NCBI GenBank assembly: GCA_023384415.1
Contig: JAHDWJ010000025.1
Coordinates: forward strand, 26,647-90,646
DNA: 64,000 bases
Direction of reading: 5' to 3'
Source of the DNA: Anaerolineae bacterium
Lineage (GTDB): Bacteria > Chloroflexota > Anaerolineae > Promineifilales > Promineifilaceae
Numbering within the stretch: position 1 is the first letter of the stretch; each line of letters starts with the position of its first letter. Both the position numbers and the translations under genes were made by a program. Positions 16,733 to 25,639 of this stretch are shown piece after piece. Under the pieces are notes generated by a model. The model was not told where the DNA came from. It saw only the letters and a program-made list of their open reading frames with translations, and did no database searches.

Positions 16733-18124
16733 TTACAGTGGGAATTGATTGACGGGGCGCAGGGTATGGTGTGGCGAGGTAAGATAAAGCCAGAGCAGCA
16801 GCCCAGCCAATTGGTGAAAACTCAAGGGAAATACGTCAAAGGTAGGGATGCCTACCATCAGAAACGCGGCCGCGACCATCCACCCAAACGCCTCGCGGCC
16901 GCGTTGGGCAAACCCCCACACCAGCAGCGGCAGGGCCAAAACATAATGATGCTCCCAGGTAATGGGTGCGGCTATCAAGACAAAAGCCAACCCATCCAAC
17001 GAATGACCGATCATCTGCATCTCACGAGTTAAACTCCCCTGCTCCCGCTGCCAAAACCGGTACAGCAACCAGAGAGCGACCAATAGGGTCAAGATAAAGA
17101 CAACAACAGTACCAATAGTCTGGGTCAGTTCCTGGTCTAACCCCAATTGCATTGTCCGCAGCGTGTTAAAAACAACACTACGCAGGCTGTTATTGCGGAA
17201 CCGGATGAACCGGTTCAACGGTTGGGCATTGTAATAGGTAATGAACTGCTCCCAAACGATCCAATACCGCCCCCACCCCGTCTGCACCAACAGCAAAAGC
17301 AGCAGCCCCCCCCCGGCACCCACCAGGCCCCGCCACTGCTTTTTAAGCAGCCAGATTGGCAGCAGCACCAGCGCAAACAGCTTAAGATGAACCGCCAGGG
17401 CCACCGCCAACCCGGCCCAAAGCGGCCGCCGAGGCAGCCACAACATCCCCGCCAAAATCAACCCCAGCATCCATAAATTAAGCTGGTTATGGCGCAGAGT
17501 TCGTACCAGAGGATTATTGAGAACAAAAAGGGTGGTAATAAGCAGAGCCGCCGGAACCGGCCAAAACCCTATTTTTAGGGCCAACCGGTAACAAAACCAA
17601 AAAGCGGCTAAAATAAGAAAAAACTGCCCCACCTGGTACAGATAAAAAACAACGTGCCAATGGGGAGCGGGAAAGCTGAACGGTTGTACCCCTTGCCAGG
17701 CCACCGCAAACGTCTGCGCCAGGAGTGGTGGGTATAGGTAACACCGTTCTGGCGTATCAGTATAAGGGTTTTGGTTCTCCAGGATGGCCTGGGCCGCATT
17801 CTCATAACAGAGGTAATCCCAGGATTTATGGCTGTATTCGTTGAGCAAGAGCAAATATTGGCCGCCAACTAAAACCATCAATCCCAGCGGCAGCCAGGTA
17901 GAAGCTGGCGGCCGCCGCCGGATTTGCCACATAGCCCAGCCAGCCAGAAAAACCACCATTACCAGGCTGAACAGTTCAAACAGCTCTTGCTGCTTACCAT
18001 AGGTGTTGCTGATAAACCGTGAAGGGAAACTCCAGAGGAGAAGCGGCAGGATAATGGCGGTTAACCCTGATAACCCATAACCAAGGATTAGTCCATATCT
18101 ATTGACAATATCGAATGGCTTCAT
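16733..18124 (-). CDS. GT87-type (DUF2029) membrane glycosyltransferase
   Basis: 463 residues with about ten membrane helices. Family-like segments are SWDYLCYENAAQAILENQNPY (the Asp loop after the first helices), LRHNQLNLWMLGLILAG, AVHLKLFALVLLPIWLL and the later ITWEHHYVLALPLL. GT-C enzymes of this group transfer mannose or another sugar from a polyprenyl-phosphate donor outside the membrane. The ATG at 18124 is chosen over 18148 because GGGGAG lies about six bases upstream of it. The gene is divergent from era. Confidence 0.75.
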   Translation of the reverse strand: MKPFDIVNRYGLILGYGLSGLTAIILPLLLWSFPSRFISNTYGKQQELFELFSLVMVVFLAGWAMWQIRRRPPASTWLPLGLMVLVGGQYLLLLNEYSHKSWDYLCYENAAQAILENQNPYTDTPERCYLYPPLLAQTFAVAWQGVQPFSFPAPHWHVVFYLYQVGQFFLILAAFWFCYRLALKIGFWPVPAALLITTLFVLNNPLVRTLRHNQLNLWMLGLILAGMLWLPRRPLWAGLAVALAVHLKLFALVLLPIWLLKKQWRGLVGAGGGLLLLLLVQTGWGRYWIVWEQFITYYNAQPLNRFIRFRNNSLRSVVFNTLRTMQLGLDQELTQTIGTVVVFILTLLVALWLLYRFWQREQGSLTREMQMIGHSLDGLAFVLIAAPITWEHHYVLALPLLVWGFAQRGREAFGWMVAAAFLMVGIPTFDVFPLSFHQLAGLLLWLYLTSPHHTLRPVNQFPL

Positions 18125-18188
18125 CTGTTGCTCCCCGGTCATAGGCACTCAAGAACAGTTTAAGTCAATTTATAGGAGACGGCAAACG

Positions 18189-19145
18189 ATGAATGAACCC
18201 GTAACGATGCCCCACGATGATGAGTTTGACCAGATACCAGAGGATCATCGCTCTGGTTATGTGGCAGTAGTGGGGCGGCCCAATGTGGGTAAGAGTACCC
18301 TGATTAACCAGTTTATGCAGGAAAAGATAGCCATTGCCAGTCCGCGGCCGCAAACCACCCGCATCCGCCAACTCGCCATCATCACCGAACCGGGCTACCA
18401 GATGGTGTTCGTGGACACCCCTGGCCTCATCGGCAAACCGCGCCACAAACTGGATGAGTTTATGAAACAGACCGCCCTGGAAACCCTCAGCGATGCCGAC
18501 ATTGTTCTCTGGCTGGTTGAGGCAACAGAATCCCCCGGCGGCCTGGAGCGAGACATTGCTGACCAGTTAAAGCGGTTATCCCTAGAAACAAAAATTGTCC
18601 TGGTTCTCAACAAAATAGATCTGCTTGACCCCATCACCCTGCCAGCCAAAATCGAACCGTACAAAACTCTGCTCCCCGACGCCAGTTGGATCGCCATTTC
18701 CGCTCTCACCGGCCTAAATTGTGAGATGCTGCTGACCAAATTGGTCGAAGGGCTGCCCCTGGGGCCGCGTTACTTCCCGGCGGACCAGGCTACTGACCTG
18801 TTTGTGCGGGATATTGCCGGGGAGATGATTCGGGAGCAAATTTTTGTGCAGCTTCGGGATGAACTGCCTTATGGAACGGCAGTGCAAATTGACCAATTCA
18901 AGGAGCGTGAGGAAGGGGCGGTATATATTCAGGCCACTATTTTTGTCGAGCGAGACACACACAAGAAGATTATCATCGGCAAAAAAGGGGAGCAGATGCG
19001 ACAAATCGGGGCCGAAGCCCGTAAAGCCATCGAACAACTGGTCGAAGGGCCTGTTTTCCTGGAACTGTGGGTAAAAGTAGAGCCAAAATGGCGGCAAAAT
19101 GAGCGGCAGCTTAAGCGGTTTGGGTATACAAAGCCCGGGAATTGA
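18189..19145 (+). CDS. era: GTPase Era, 16S rRNA-binding ribosome assembly factor
   Basis: 318 residues. G1 GRPNVGKS, G3 DTPG and G4 NKID are intact, with the switch region RPQTTRIRQLAI. The C-terminal KH domain has the GKKGEQMRQIGAEARKAIE core followed by WRQNERQLKRFGY. Era binds the 3' end of 16S rRNA in small-subunit maturation. The ATG at 18189 has AGGAG (18173-18177) upstream; an in-frame open stretch before it (to 18102) overlaps the GT87 start and is not coding. An acidic extension (HDDEFDQIPEDH) precedes the G domain. One octamer codes for the Arg-Pro of the switch region, showing that it occurs even in conserved motifs. Confidence 0.95.
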   Translation: MNEPVTMPHDDEFDQIPEDHRSGYVAVVGRPNVGKSTLINQFMQEKIAIASPRPQTTRIRQLAIITEPGYQMVFVDTPGLIGKPRHKLDEFMKQTALETLSDADIVLWLVEATESPGGLERDIADQLKRLSLETKIVLVLNKIDLLDPITLPAKIEPYKTLLPDASWIAISALTGLNCEMLLTKLVEGLPLGPRYFPADQATDLFVRDIAGEMIREQIFVQLRDELPYGTAVQIDQFKEREEGAVYIQATIFVERDTHKKIIIGKKGEQMRQIGAEARKAIEQLVEGPVFLELWVKVEPKWRQNERQLKRFGYTKPGN

Positions 19146-19157
19146 GGCAGCTATCCC

Positions 19158-19190
19158 ATTTACGATTGAAGATTTTAGATTTACGATTAG
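19158..19190. repeat. 31-base intergenic repeat ATTTACGATTGA..., copy 2
   Basis: 29 of 31 bases match the copy at 11683. It follows the era stop. Further downstream GACAACCT (19254-19261) and AGGTTGTC (19269-19276) form a hairpin before the Tat-protein gene. Confidence 0.7.
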
Positions 19191-19335
19191 CGGTACTCTG
19201 GGTAGCTGTTTGTAAAACCTAAAAGTTGGTCCTTACAAGCTATCGGAAAGTGTGACAACCTGGCGCAAAGGTTGTCCAACTGCTTACGGTTCACGATTTA
19301 CTGCACACTGCTTACTGTATTCACGGAGGTGCAAT

Positions 19336-20382
19336 ATGACGAATGAGATGCTTAATGATGGTATTTCCCGACGGGGATTTATTCAGGCGGTAATGGCCAC
19401 GGCCGCGGCCGCGACTGCCGTTGGGGCTGGCGCAGCCTGGCTTAAAGGGCAGGGGGAAACCGCTGCCCAGACCGTACCCGTCGTCTCAGCTCCACGAGTC
19501 ATCAACAACCCGGTGTATGACCCCACCACCTACTCCGAACTGATGGCTCAACTGGTGACGGCCCAGGCGGAAAATGTGCGCCTGCAAGCGGCCCTGGATG
19601 CGGCCAACCGGCAAATTGCCGCCATTAACGGAGCGGATGGTAACAACGCGGCCGCGATCCAAAACCTGCGCCTGCAATTAGATGAAGCCAACAACCGGGC
19701 TGGTATCCTGGCTGGTCTCGTGGCTCTATACGATCAGTTAGACGGCATAGATTTGAGCCAGGTCATCAGCGGCGGTCTGACCAGTATGAACAGCACCATC
19801 CGCGATTTAGTCGCCGATATTCCTACCCTGGAAGAAGCGATTGCCGCCGGCCGTTCGGTACTACAAGATTTGGAGCGGGATGTCCCTCTCATCGAAAGTG
19901 GGCGTACCTGGCTGGAGCAGCAGGCCACCCGGCTGGAAACCTTTTATCAAGGGGTCGAAACATTCCTTAAAGAAGCTGTTGAAGCTGTGGGCAGCTTTTT
20001 TGATCTGCTCAACCAATGGTTCCAAGACATTCTCAAATGGCTGCCCTTCGGCATGGGGCGCAAAGCGTCTAACGTCATGTCTGCGCTTACTCCGCTGCTG
20101 CAAGAGACCCCCACCACCATCGCCGGGCTGCGCCAGACGGCGGTACAGCCAATGAATGGCTGGTTCAAGCGGGACAACAACCACGCCCTGCCCATTCAGG
20201 CTCGCCTGATCCAACCTATACGCGATAATGCTCTGGCCAAAGCGGGCACAATCGCCGCCAAAGCCAACAATATGCCGGCCCAATTGGAGCAAACTCTCGC
20301 TGCTCCGGTCAACACCGTTCTTCTCAGCCGTCAGGTCGTGCGTGATCAGATTGCTGTTTACCGCCAGCGGCATCAGGTATAG
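19336..20382 (+). CDS. Tat-exported coiled-coil protein of unknown function
   Basis: 348 residues. The start is fixed by a GGAGG site just before the ATG. A twin-arginine signal, SRRGFIQAV, leads a hydrophobic Ala-rich helix (VMATAAAATAVGAGAAW). A coiled coil follows (about 70-125; ENVRLQAALDAANRQIAAI, IQNLRLQLDEANNRAGIL), then long amphipathic helices (DLSQVISGGLTSMNSTIRDL; TFYQGVETFLKEAVEAVGSFFDLLNQWF) and a basic C terminus. No enzymatic motif is seen. It would be folded before export and sit outside the membrane, perhaps as a scaffold. Its last ten bases overlap the convergent phosphoesterase gene. Confidence 0.7.
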   Translation: MTNEMLNDGISRRGFIQAVMATAAAATAVGAGAAWLKGQGETAAQTVPVVSAPRVINNPVYDPTTYSELMAQLVTAQAENVRLQAALDAANRQIAAINGADGNNAAAIQNLRLQLDEANNRAGILAGLVALYDQLDGIDLSQVISGGLTSMNSTIRDLVADIPTLEEAIAAGRSVLQDLERDVPLIESGRTWLEQQATRLETFYQGVETFLKEAVEAVGSFFDLLNQWFQDILKWLPFGMGRKASNVMSALTPLLQETPTTIAGLRQTAVQPMNGWFKRDNNHALPIQARLIQPIRDNALAKAGTIAAKANNMPAQLEQTLAAPVNTVLLSRQVVRDQIAVYRQRHQV

Positions 20383-21263
20383 TGATGGCGTGAGATCATA
20401 CCTGGTATATATTGTTCAGCCGCGGTGAGGGTTTGCTGGTTCAAGGTTAGAGAGAGGTAGTAATGCACCTGGCTTTTGCCCTGACGGAAAATACGGGGAA
20501 CACGAGCCGGGTTAAGGTAAGAGATGCCGTCTTGCTGACTGTACCAGGGGCGGATTTGCCCATTTTTCGTTTGTTGGTGCATGTGCCCAGCAATGACAGC
20601 TAAGACCCGTTTTCCTTGCTGGCGAGCATAATCAATGGCTATACGCAAATCTTTGTCGCCGAAATCTCCTTGCGCCGGGCGAAAATCACACCCCCAAATA
20701 TCGGTAGCTTGATCCCCCAGGCCAGTGGGGCCGTTGTGAGCTAAAAAGATAAGCTGCTGGCTTGCGGCCGCGTCCACACAGCGCATCATTCTCTCCGCCG
20801 ATTGCGTCAGAGAATGCACCCCATATTGCCGGGCCAGGTACGGGGCAAAACTGAGCGCAGACCCCCCCATGGCGTGCGGCCGCGCCGTGATCACCGTCAC
20901 CTCATCTTCCCCCGCCCCAAAGGTATGCGCCGTATATCCTCCCCAAAACAATGGGCCAAGCGCATCATGCAAAGCTCGCACTCGCCGCTCTTGGCCCCAG
21001 GAGGCCAGCCGGGCCAGCCAGGGCCACTCTTTCACCTCAGCCAGAAGCTGCCAGGCTGTCACCCCGTCATGGTTGCCCGGAATAAACAGGGCCGGTTTCT
21101 CTAGCTGAGCCAACAGGCGGGCGACAGACAAGGCTGGCCGCGGCCGCCAGTTGGCCAAATCCCCCACACATAAGATCAAATCATAAGCTGATTGGTTGAA
21201 ATAGGTCAGATCAGCCTGGTTAAAATGGTGATGAATATCACCGATAATAGCTATTTGGAGCAT
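20373..21263 (-). CDS. Calcineurin-like metallophosphoesterase
   Basis: 296 residues. The dinuclear metal site motifs are in order: GDIHHH (D-x-H), LCVGDLANW (GD), PGNHDGV (GNHD), FLAHNGPTGL (H) and VIAGHMHQQ (GHxH). It resembles the cyanobacterial/plastid type of phosphoesterase with an AHNGPTGLG segment, whose substrates are not established. The position suggests no specific partner. Three octamers lie in it. Confidence 0.85.
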   Translation of the reverse strand: MLQIAIIGDIHHHFNQADLTYFNQSAYDLILCVGDLANWRPRPALSVARLLAQLEKPALFIPGNHDGVTAWQLLAEVKEWPWLARLASWGQERRVRALHDALGPLFWGGYTAHTFGAGEDEVTVITARPHAMGGSALSFAPYLARQYGVHSLTQSAERMMRCVDAAASQQLIFLAHNGPTGLGDQATDIWGCDFRPAQGDFGDKDLRIAIDYARQQGKRVLAVIAGHMHQQTKNGQIRPWYSQQDGISYLNPARVPRIFRQGKSQVHYYLSLTLNQQTLTAAEQYIPGMISRHHYT

Positions 21264-21335
21264 AGTGGGTAGGCTTGATTAGCCGTTAGCAGTTGGTTGT
21301 TCGTGGTCAGCGGCTGTAAAGGCAGCATCTGCGGC

Positions 21336-22973
21336 TCACTGCGTATTGCTTCCAGACACAGCTATGACATAGACCTTGACTGTCTTGTCCTCTGTCAACT
21401 GGATGGGGGAAATGGGTTCGGTAGGAAATTGGTCGGCAAGCAGATTATGGGTAGATTGAGAGATGAGAATACTCTCTGGTGGGGCGGCCCGCCCAACGTA
21501 TTGAGCGGTTAGCAAGGTTTCGCCGCTGATCTCTTGTAAGGGCACAAAGCCGGTATGCAGACCGAACCGAATCTTAAAATCAGGCATGATGGTGCGAATC
21601 TGGGGCGTTTTTTGGCGAATAGCCAGGGTGGTTTTGATGGGCCGAGGGGCCAGTTCGGGCACACTGGTGGGGGTATCAAAGGTAGCGATGAAGCCGTTGT
21701 CGGTTCGATTGACTAGAGTTCCCCCTTCATTCACGATGGCCTCGGTAAACAGCTTCCAGATGGGATGATCCGGCATAGCCTGGAGATGCTTGTTGGTGTT
21801 GGCGACGAGTATGGTGACGAGTTTACGCTTGGACGCGGCCGCACTCGCCGCCGCCTGCTCTAACCGGGTTTGTAACCGGTCCTTCACCCGCTCCGCCAAC
21901 TCCATCCCTCGCACACTGACCTTCTCCCACTGGGTCTCAATTACCGGTTTTGCCAGGTCAATCCCCTTTTGCACCTCAGCCTGAATCACCGTTAAATCCG
22001 GCATGGCTCCCCGGCCAGGGGTGGATGGGGCTTGAACCACTGTAGCATCCGGGTCGGCAGGTCGGATGGGGCGGGCCGGAACGATGGTCGCGGCCGCAGC
22101 CAGAATTGGCGTCTGCTGCCCGGCCAAATCGGCCACCATGTCTGTGGCACTCTGGTAGCGGTCCAATACTTCCTTGGCCAGGCTTTTCAGGATGACCGCT
22201 TCTAACCAATCAGGCAGGTGGGGGGCAACTGAACGGGGGGGAATGGGGGGTTCAGTGACATGCTTTACGATATACCCTACCTGGGTATCGGCCTGGAAGG
22301 GAAGATGGCCGGTGGTCAGTTCATAGAGGAGAACCCCCAGGCTGTAAATATCGGTACGGCCATCTCCGGCCATCCCTTTGCACTGCTCCGGGGACATATA
22401 GGCCGGGGTGCCCATGACGGTGCCGGTGGCGGTGAGTCGGTTATCTGTAACCAGCTTGGCCAGGCCGAAATCAGTGAGTACGACGCGGCCGCGGCTGTCC
22501 AGCATCACATTGGCCGGTTTCACATCCCGGTGGATCATCTCCTGCTCATGGGCATACCCCAGGGCATCCCCAATATCCCTTACAATCCGAATCGCCTCAT
22601 CTAAAGAAAATAGCTCCCCAGCCGCCATCTTTTGGGCCATTAGACCGCTCAAGGTAGGACCATCAATAAACTCCATCACCATATAGGGCCGCCCCTCATC
22701 TACATCATAATCATACACCTGGACAATATGGGGATGGCGCAAGGCAGCCACATTTTGGGCTTCCCGCTGAAACCGGGTGATAAATTCAGCTTCTTTGGCC
22801 AAAAAGGGGTGAATCACCTTAATCGCCACATACCGGTTCAGCGAGGGTTGGTACGCCTTGTATACCTCAGCCATCCCTCCCCCACCCAGAGAGGCGGTAA
22901 TCTCAAATTTGCCAATCATTTGCCCAACCAGATCGGCACTATTTTTGCGTGAAGATGATTTACGTTTGCTCAT
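21336..22973 (-). CDS. Ser/Thr protein kinase fused to a degenerate class III cyclase-homology domain
   Basis: 545 residues. The Hanks-type kinase domain (about 15-275) is complete: LGGGGMAEVYKAY, AIKVIH, MIHRDVKPANVML, DFGLAK and GTPAYMSPEQ. A linker with a basic helix follows, and no membrane span is seen, unlike PknB. The last 160 residues (from about KLVTILVANTN) match the outline of a class III adenylyl/guanylyl cyclase domain (GGTLVNRTDNGFIATF; FKIRFGLHTGFV; GRAAPPESILISQSTHNLL). The metal-binding Asp of FADI is Ala/Asn here and the second Asp is Asn, so it is probably a non-catalytic sensory domain. Confidence 0.85.
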   Translation of the reverse strand: MSKRKSSSRKNSADLVGQMIGKFEITASLGGGGMAEVYKAYQPSLNRYVAIKVIHPFLAKEAEFITRFQREAQNVAALRHPHIVQVYDYDVDEGRPYMVMEFIDGPTLSGLMAQKMAAGELFSLDEAIRIVRDIGDALGYAHEQEMIHRDVKPANVMLDSRGRVVLTDFGLAKLVTDNRLTATGTVMGTPAYMSPEQCKGMAGDGRTDIYSLGVLLYELTTGHLPFQADTQVGYIVKHVTEPPIPPRSVAPHLPDWLEAVILKSLAKEVLDRYQSATDMVADLAGQQTPILAAAATIVPARPIRPADPDATVVQAPSTPGRGAMPDLTVIQAEVQKGIDLAKPVIETQWEKVSVRGMELAERVKDRLQTRLEQAAASAAASKRKLVTILVANTNKHLQAMPDHPIWKLFTEAIVNEGGTLVNRTDNGFIATFDTPTSVPELAPRPIKTTLAIRQKTPQIRTIMPDFKIRFGLHTGFVPLQEISGETLLTAQYVGRAAPPESILISQSTHNLLADQFPTEPISPIQLTEDKTVKVYVIAVSGSNTQ

Positions 22974-23054
22974 GGCGGCTATAACTATAGCATAGAATAC
23001 GGAGGGAATACGGGGAAGTTGTGGAACTCAATCTTCACTCCTCAGCCCCCACTC

Positions 23055-23705
23055 CTAAATCAGCTTGCTCAGACCGATGAATAGTTGGTACAAACCAAAG
23101 CCAAAAAGCGCGGCCGCGGCAATTCCTCCCATCACCCGGTTTACTCGGGGGCTGATCTGCCCAGTTTTGCCGAAAACAATGATAATCAGAGCTAACCCCA
23201 GCACAAAAGTGCCGTAAAACCCGATCAAAAAAGCCAACCCATGAGTTGGATGAATGGCCCACGCTTCAAGCAGCCGGGGGCCGAGAAAGGTGCCCCAAAA
23301 GATGAATGGGGCCGGGTTGAGCAGGTTGATGGTCACAGCTTTGCCTAAAAGTTGACGGGTGGTGGTGAGGGGGATGGACGCGGCCGCGACCTCCGTGCCC
23401 ACATCCTTACGCGTTACAAACGTCCGCCACGCCCCCACCGCCAGGTACAAAATAAACAGCCCGCCCCCCACTTGGATGATACTCAGCACCCAACCGGGCA
23501 AACTGGTCAGCACCAGCAGCACCAGGGCAATAATCGGCGCATCGCTGAGAATGGGGGTGATAGCCGCAATAACTGTGCGCCGCCAGCCCAACAATAACGC
23601 CTGGGACAAAAAGAAAATTTGCAGCGGCCCCGGCTGCCCCACGGCGGTAAAAGCAAACCCCATACCAAAAAGTAGATTGGTGATCATAAGAGCAAATTTT
23701 ATCAT
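23055..23705 (-). CDS. LysE/RhtB-family exporter
   Basis: 216 residues with about six membrane helices. The family's N-terminal pattern is FGMGFAFTAVGQPGPLQIFFLSQALLLGWRRT (the G-x-x-x-GP motif), then LVLTSLPGWVLSIIQVGGGLFILYLAVGAW and INLLNPAPFIFWGTFLGP (NP motif). Members export amino acids or related small molecules. The ATG at 23705 is preferred: the longer frame from 23756 would take its first residues from a GCGAGT repeat run. The gene is divergent from gltX. Confidence 0.78.
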   Translation of the reverse strand: MIKFALMITNLLFGMGFAFTAVGQPGPLQIFFLSQALLLGWRRTVIAAITPILSDAPIIALVLLVLTSLPGWVLSIIQVGGGLFILYLAVGAWRTFVTRKDVGTEVAAASIPLTTTRQLLGKAVTINLLNPAPFIFWGTFLGPRLLEAWAIHPTHGLAFLIGFYGTFVLGLALIIIVFGKTGQISPRVNRVMGGIAAAALFGFGLYQLFIGLSKLI

Positions 23706-23730
23706 GCCTGTAGGGAACGGTATAATGGAT

Positions 23731-23816
23731 GCGAGTCTGCGAGTTTGCGAGTACATAACTCTCCCGCTCCCTCGCTCATCAGTTTTCTCAATCTCTCAAT
23801 CTCACTCCCCCACCGA
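23731..23816. repeat. Low-complexity run between LysE and gltX
   Basis: GCGAGTCTGCGAGTTTGCGAGT (6-8-base period) is followed by CTCTCCCGCTCCCTCGCTC and TCTCAATCTCTCAATCTCACTC. It is non-coding. TATAAT at 23721-23726 just upstream could be the -10 box for gltX, but I see no good -35 box. Confidence 0.6.
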
Positions 23817-23823
23817 GGTACCC

Positions 23824-25302
23824 ATGACCGTTCGTGTTCGTTTTTCCCCCAGCCCAACCGGATATTTGCATATTGGCGGGGCGCGTACCGCTTTGTTCAA
23901 TTGGATGTTTGCTCGCAAACACGCGGGCACATTTATCCTACGCATTGAAGATACCGATCAGAAACGGACGGTGCCTGGCGCAGTTGAAGCCATTATGGAT
24001 GGGCTGCGCTGGTTAGGGCTGGATTGGGATGAAGGGCCAGACATCGGCGGGGCGTATGGCCCATATATCCAGACCCAGCGGGCGGCCCTGTACCAACAGT
24101 GGGCTAACTGGCTGTTGGAGCATGATCACGCCTACAAATGTTTCTGCACGGAAAAAGAGTTGGACACAATGCGCCAATATCAGAAGGAGAATAAGCTGCC
24201 CATTGGCTATGATCGCCGCTGCCGCACCTTAACCCCAGAACAAGTGGCGGCCAAAGAAGCGGCCGCGATTCCCTATGTTATCCGCTTCAAGATGAAATTA
24301 GAAGGGGAAACCAGTTTTCACGACGCCATTCGGGGGCAAATCCGCTTCCCCAACCAACAGGTGCAAGATAATATCCTGCTCAAATCAGACGGCCTGCCCA
24401 CCTACCACCTGGCCAACGTCGTAGATGACCATTTCATGCAAATCAGCCACATCATGCGGGCTGATGAATGGATCAGCACCGCGCCGCTGCATGTCAACCT
24501 GTATGCTGCTTTTGGCTGGGCGATGCCGTTACTGGGCCATCTGCCGGTCATCCTCAACCCCAGCGGCAAAGGGAAATTAAGCAAACGCACCCAGGCGTTT
24601 AATGATGATGGCTCCCAGGTATTGGTGAAGGTGCAGGAGTTCCAGGAAGCAGGTTATCTGCCCCAGGCGGTCAATAATTTCCTGGCCAATGTGGGGTGGC
24701 AGTCTGGCTCTGATGAAGAAAAGTTCACTCTAGCTTCGGCGGTGGCCCGGTTCCGCCTGGAAGATGTGAACCCGGCCCCTTCCCGGCTGCCCTACAGCAA
24801 ATTAGATTGGCTGAATGGATTGTATATTCAAGAGATGGAGCCGCTCGATCTGGCTAAAGCCTTGAAACCGTTTTTGGACGGGGCCGGGTATGAGGTGAAC
24901 AGTGAGGCGTTGTTGGCGGTGACCCCAGCTTTGCGGCCGCGTCTCAAACGGCTGTCTGATGCTATTCCCTTTCTCCAATTCCTGTTTGCCGAACAGCCCC
25001 TTAGCCTGACCCCAGACCAGCTAGTTCACAAGCAGCTGCCAGAGGGCGCGGCCGCGTTCCGGGAGGCTCTCACCTTTATCGAAACGGTAGAGCCGTACAC
25101 CGTTGATAGGTTGGCTGAGGGGTTACGGCAGATTGGAGAGAAGCACAGCAGCAATGGCAAAGCAGGACCATTCCTGGGAGTGATGCGGTTGGCGGTTACC
25201 GGGCAGGAAGTGTCTCCGCCACTGTTTGAATCCTTGTATGCTCTGGGACGCGGCCGCGCCGTTACGCGCTTACAGCAGATTATTGACCTACTCACAGCTT
25301 GA
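23824..25302 (+). CDS. gltX: Glutamyl-tRNA synthetase
   Basis: 492 residues, class I synthetase. The HIGH-type motif is in PSPTGYLHIGGARTALFNW; RIEDTDQ and the KMSKS-type KLSKRTQ are present. The C-terminal anticodon-binding region is of discriminating/non-discriminating ambiguous type by eye. It charges tRNA-Glu (and possibly tRNA-Gln, later amidated). The ATG at 23824 has GAGG six bases upstream; an open stretch before it is not conserved. A tRNA-Gln gene follows 45 bases after the stop. Four octamers lie within the gene, so essential genes are not generally free of them. Confidence 0.95.
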   Translation: MTVRVRFSPSPTGYLHIGGARTALFNWMFARKHAGTFILRIEDTDQKRTVPGAVEAIMDGLRWLGLDWDEGPDIGGAYGPYIQTQRAALYQQWANWLLEHDHAYKCFCTEKELDTMRQYQKENKLPIGYDRRCRTLTPEQVAAKEAAAIPYVIRFKMKLEGETSFHDAIRGQIRFPNQQVQDNILLKSDGLPTYHLANVVDDHFMQISHIMRADEWISTAPLHVNLYAAFGWAMPLLGHLPVILNPSGKGKLSKRTQAFNDDGSQVLVKVQEFQEAGYLPQAVNNFLANVGWQSGSDEEKFTLASAVARFRLEDVNPAPSRLPYSKLDWLNGLYIQEMEPLDLAKALKPFLDGAGYEVNSEALLAVTPALRPRLKRLSDAIPFLQFLFAEQPLSLTPDQLVHKQLPEGAAAFREALTFIETVEPYTVDRLAEGLRQIGEKHSSNGKAGPFLGVMRLAVTGQEVSPPLFESLYALGRGRAVTRLQQIIDLLTA

Positions 25303-25347
25303 TACGGTTGCCAGAGTTATCACCCCATGCTAAAATACCGCCCATCT

Positions 25348-25421
25348 TGCGGGATAGTTTAATGGTAGAACGGGTGACTCTGACTCACTTAGTCTTGGTT
25401 CGAATCCAGGTCCCGCAGCCA
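25348..25421 (+). tRNA. tRNA-Gln (CTG anticodon)
   Basis: Acceptor arms TGCGGGA (25348-25354) and TCCCGCA (25411-25417) pair fully; discriminator G and encoded CCA (25419-25421) follow. The anticodon stem GGTGA/TCACT closes the seven-base loop CTCTGAC with anticodon CTG. The TTCGAAT T-loop and AATGGTAGA D-loop are standard. It decodes CAG. A strong terminator follows directly. Confidence 0.95.
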
Positions 25422-25424
25422 AAC

Positions 25425-25455
25425 AAAAAGCGTTCCTTTACCGGAACGCTTTTTT
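25425..25455 (+). terminator. Intrinsic terminator after tRNA-Gln
   Basis: AAAAAGCGTTCC (25425-25436) and GGAACGCTTTTT (25443-25454) enclose TTTACC, with further Ts. The A-rich left arm means it could also act from the other strand. Confidence 0.85.
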
Positions 25456-25496
25456 ATTGTCACCCCCACTCCGTAACATCTCAGTAAAAGGTGTAG

Positions 25497-25548
25497 CCTT
25501 CGGAAGGTTTGATCCAAGAGCTTTTCCACGACAAAAACCTTCCGAAGG
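25497..25548. repeat. Inverted repeat with palindromic arms
   Basis: CCTTCGGAAGGTTT (25497-25510) and AAACCTTCCGAAGG (25535-25548) pair over 14 bases. Each arm contains the palindrome CCTTCSGAAGG. It lies in the gap between tRNA-Gln and the minus-strand gene and may be part of a dispersed element or end transcription from the right. Confidence 0.55.
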
Positions 25549-25639
25549 TTCGCCCCAACTTATTGAGAAGATACTTACCCCCCGCCCTACGAAAATAAGG
25601 ACAGAGGCGGCGTTTTTGCCCTTCGTCATCCGCCTTACC

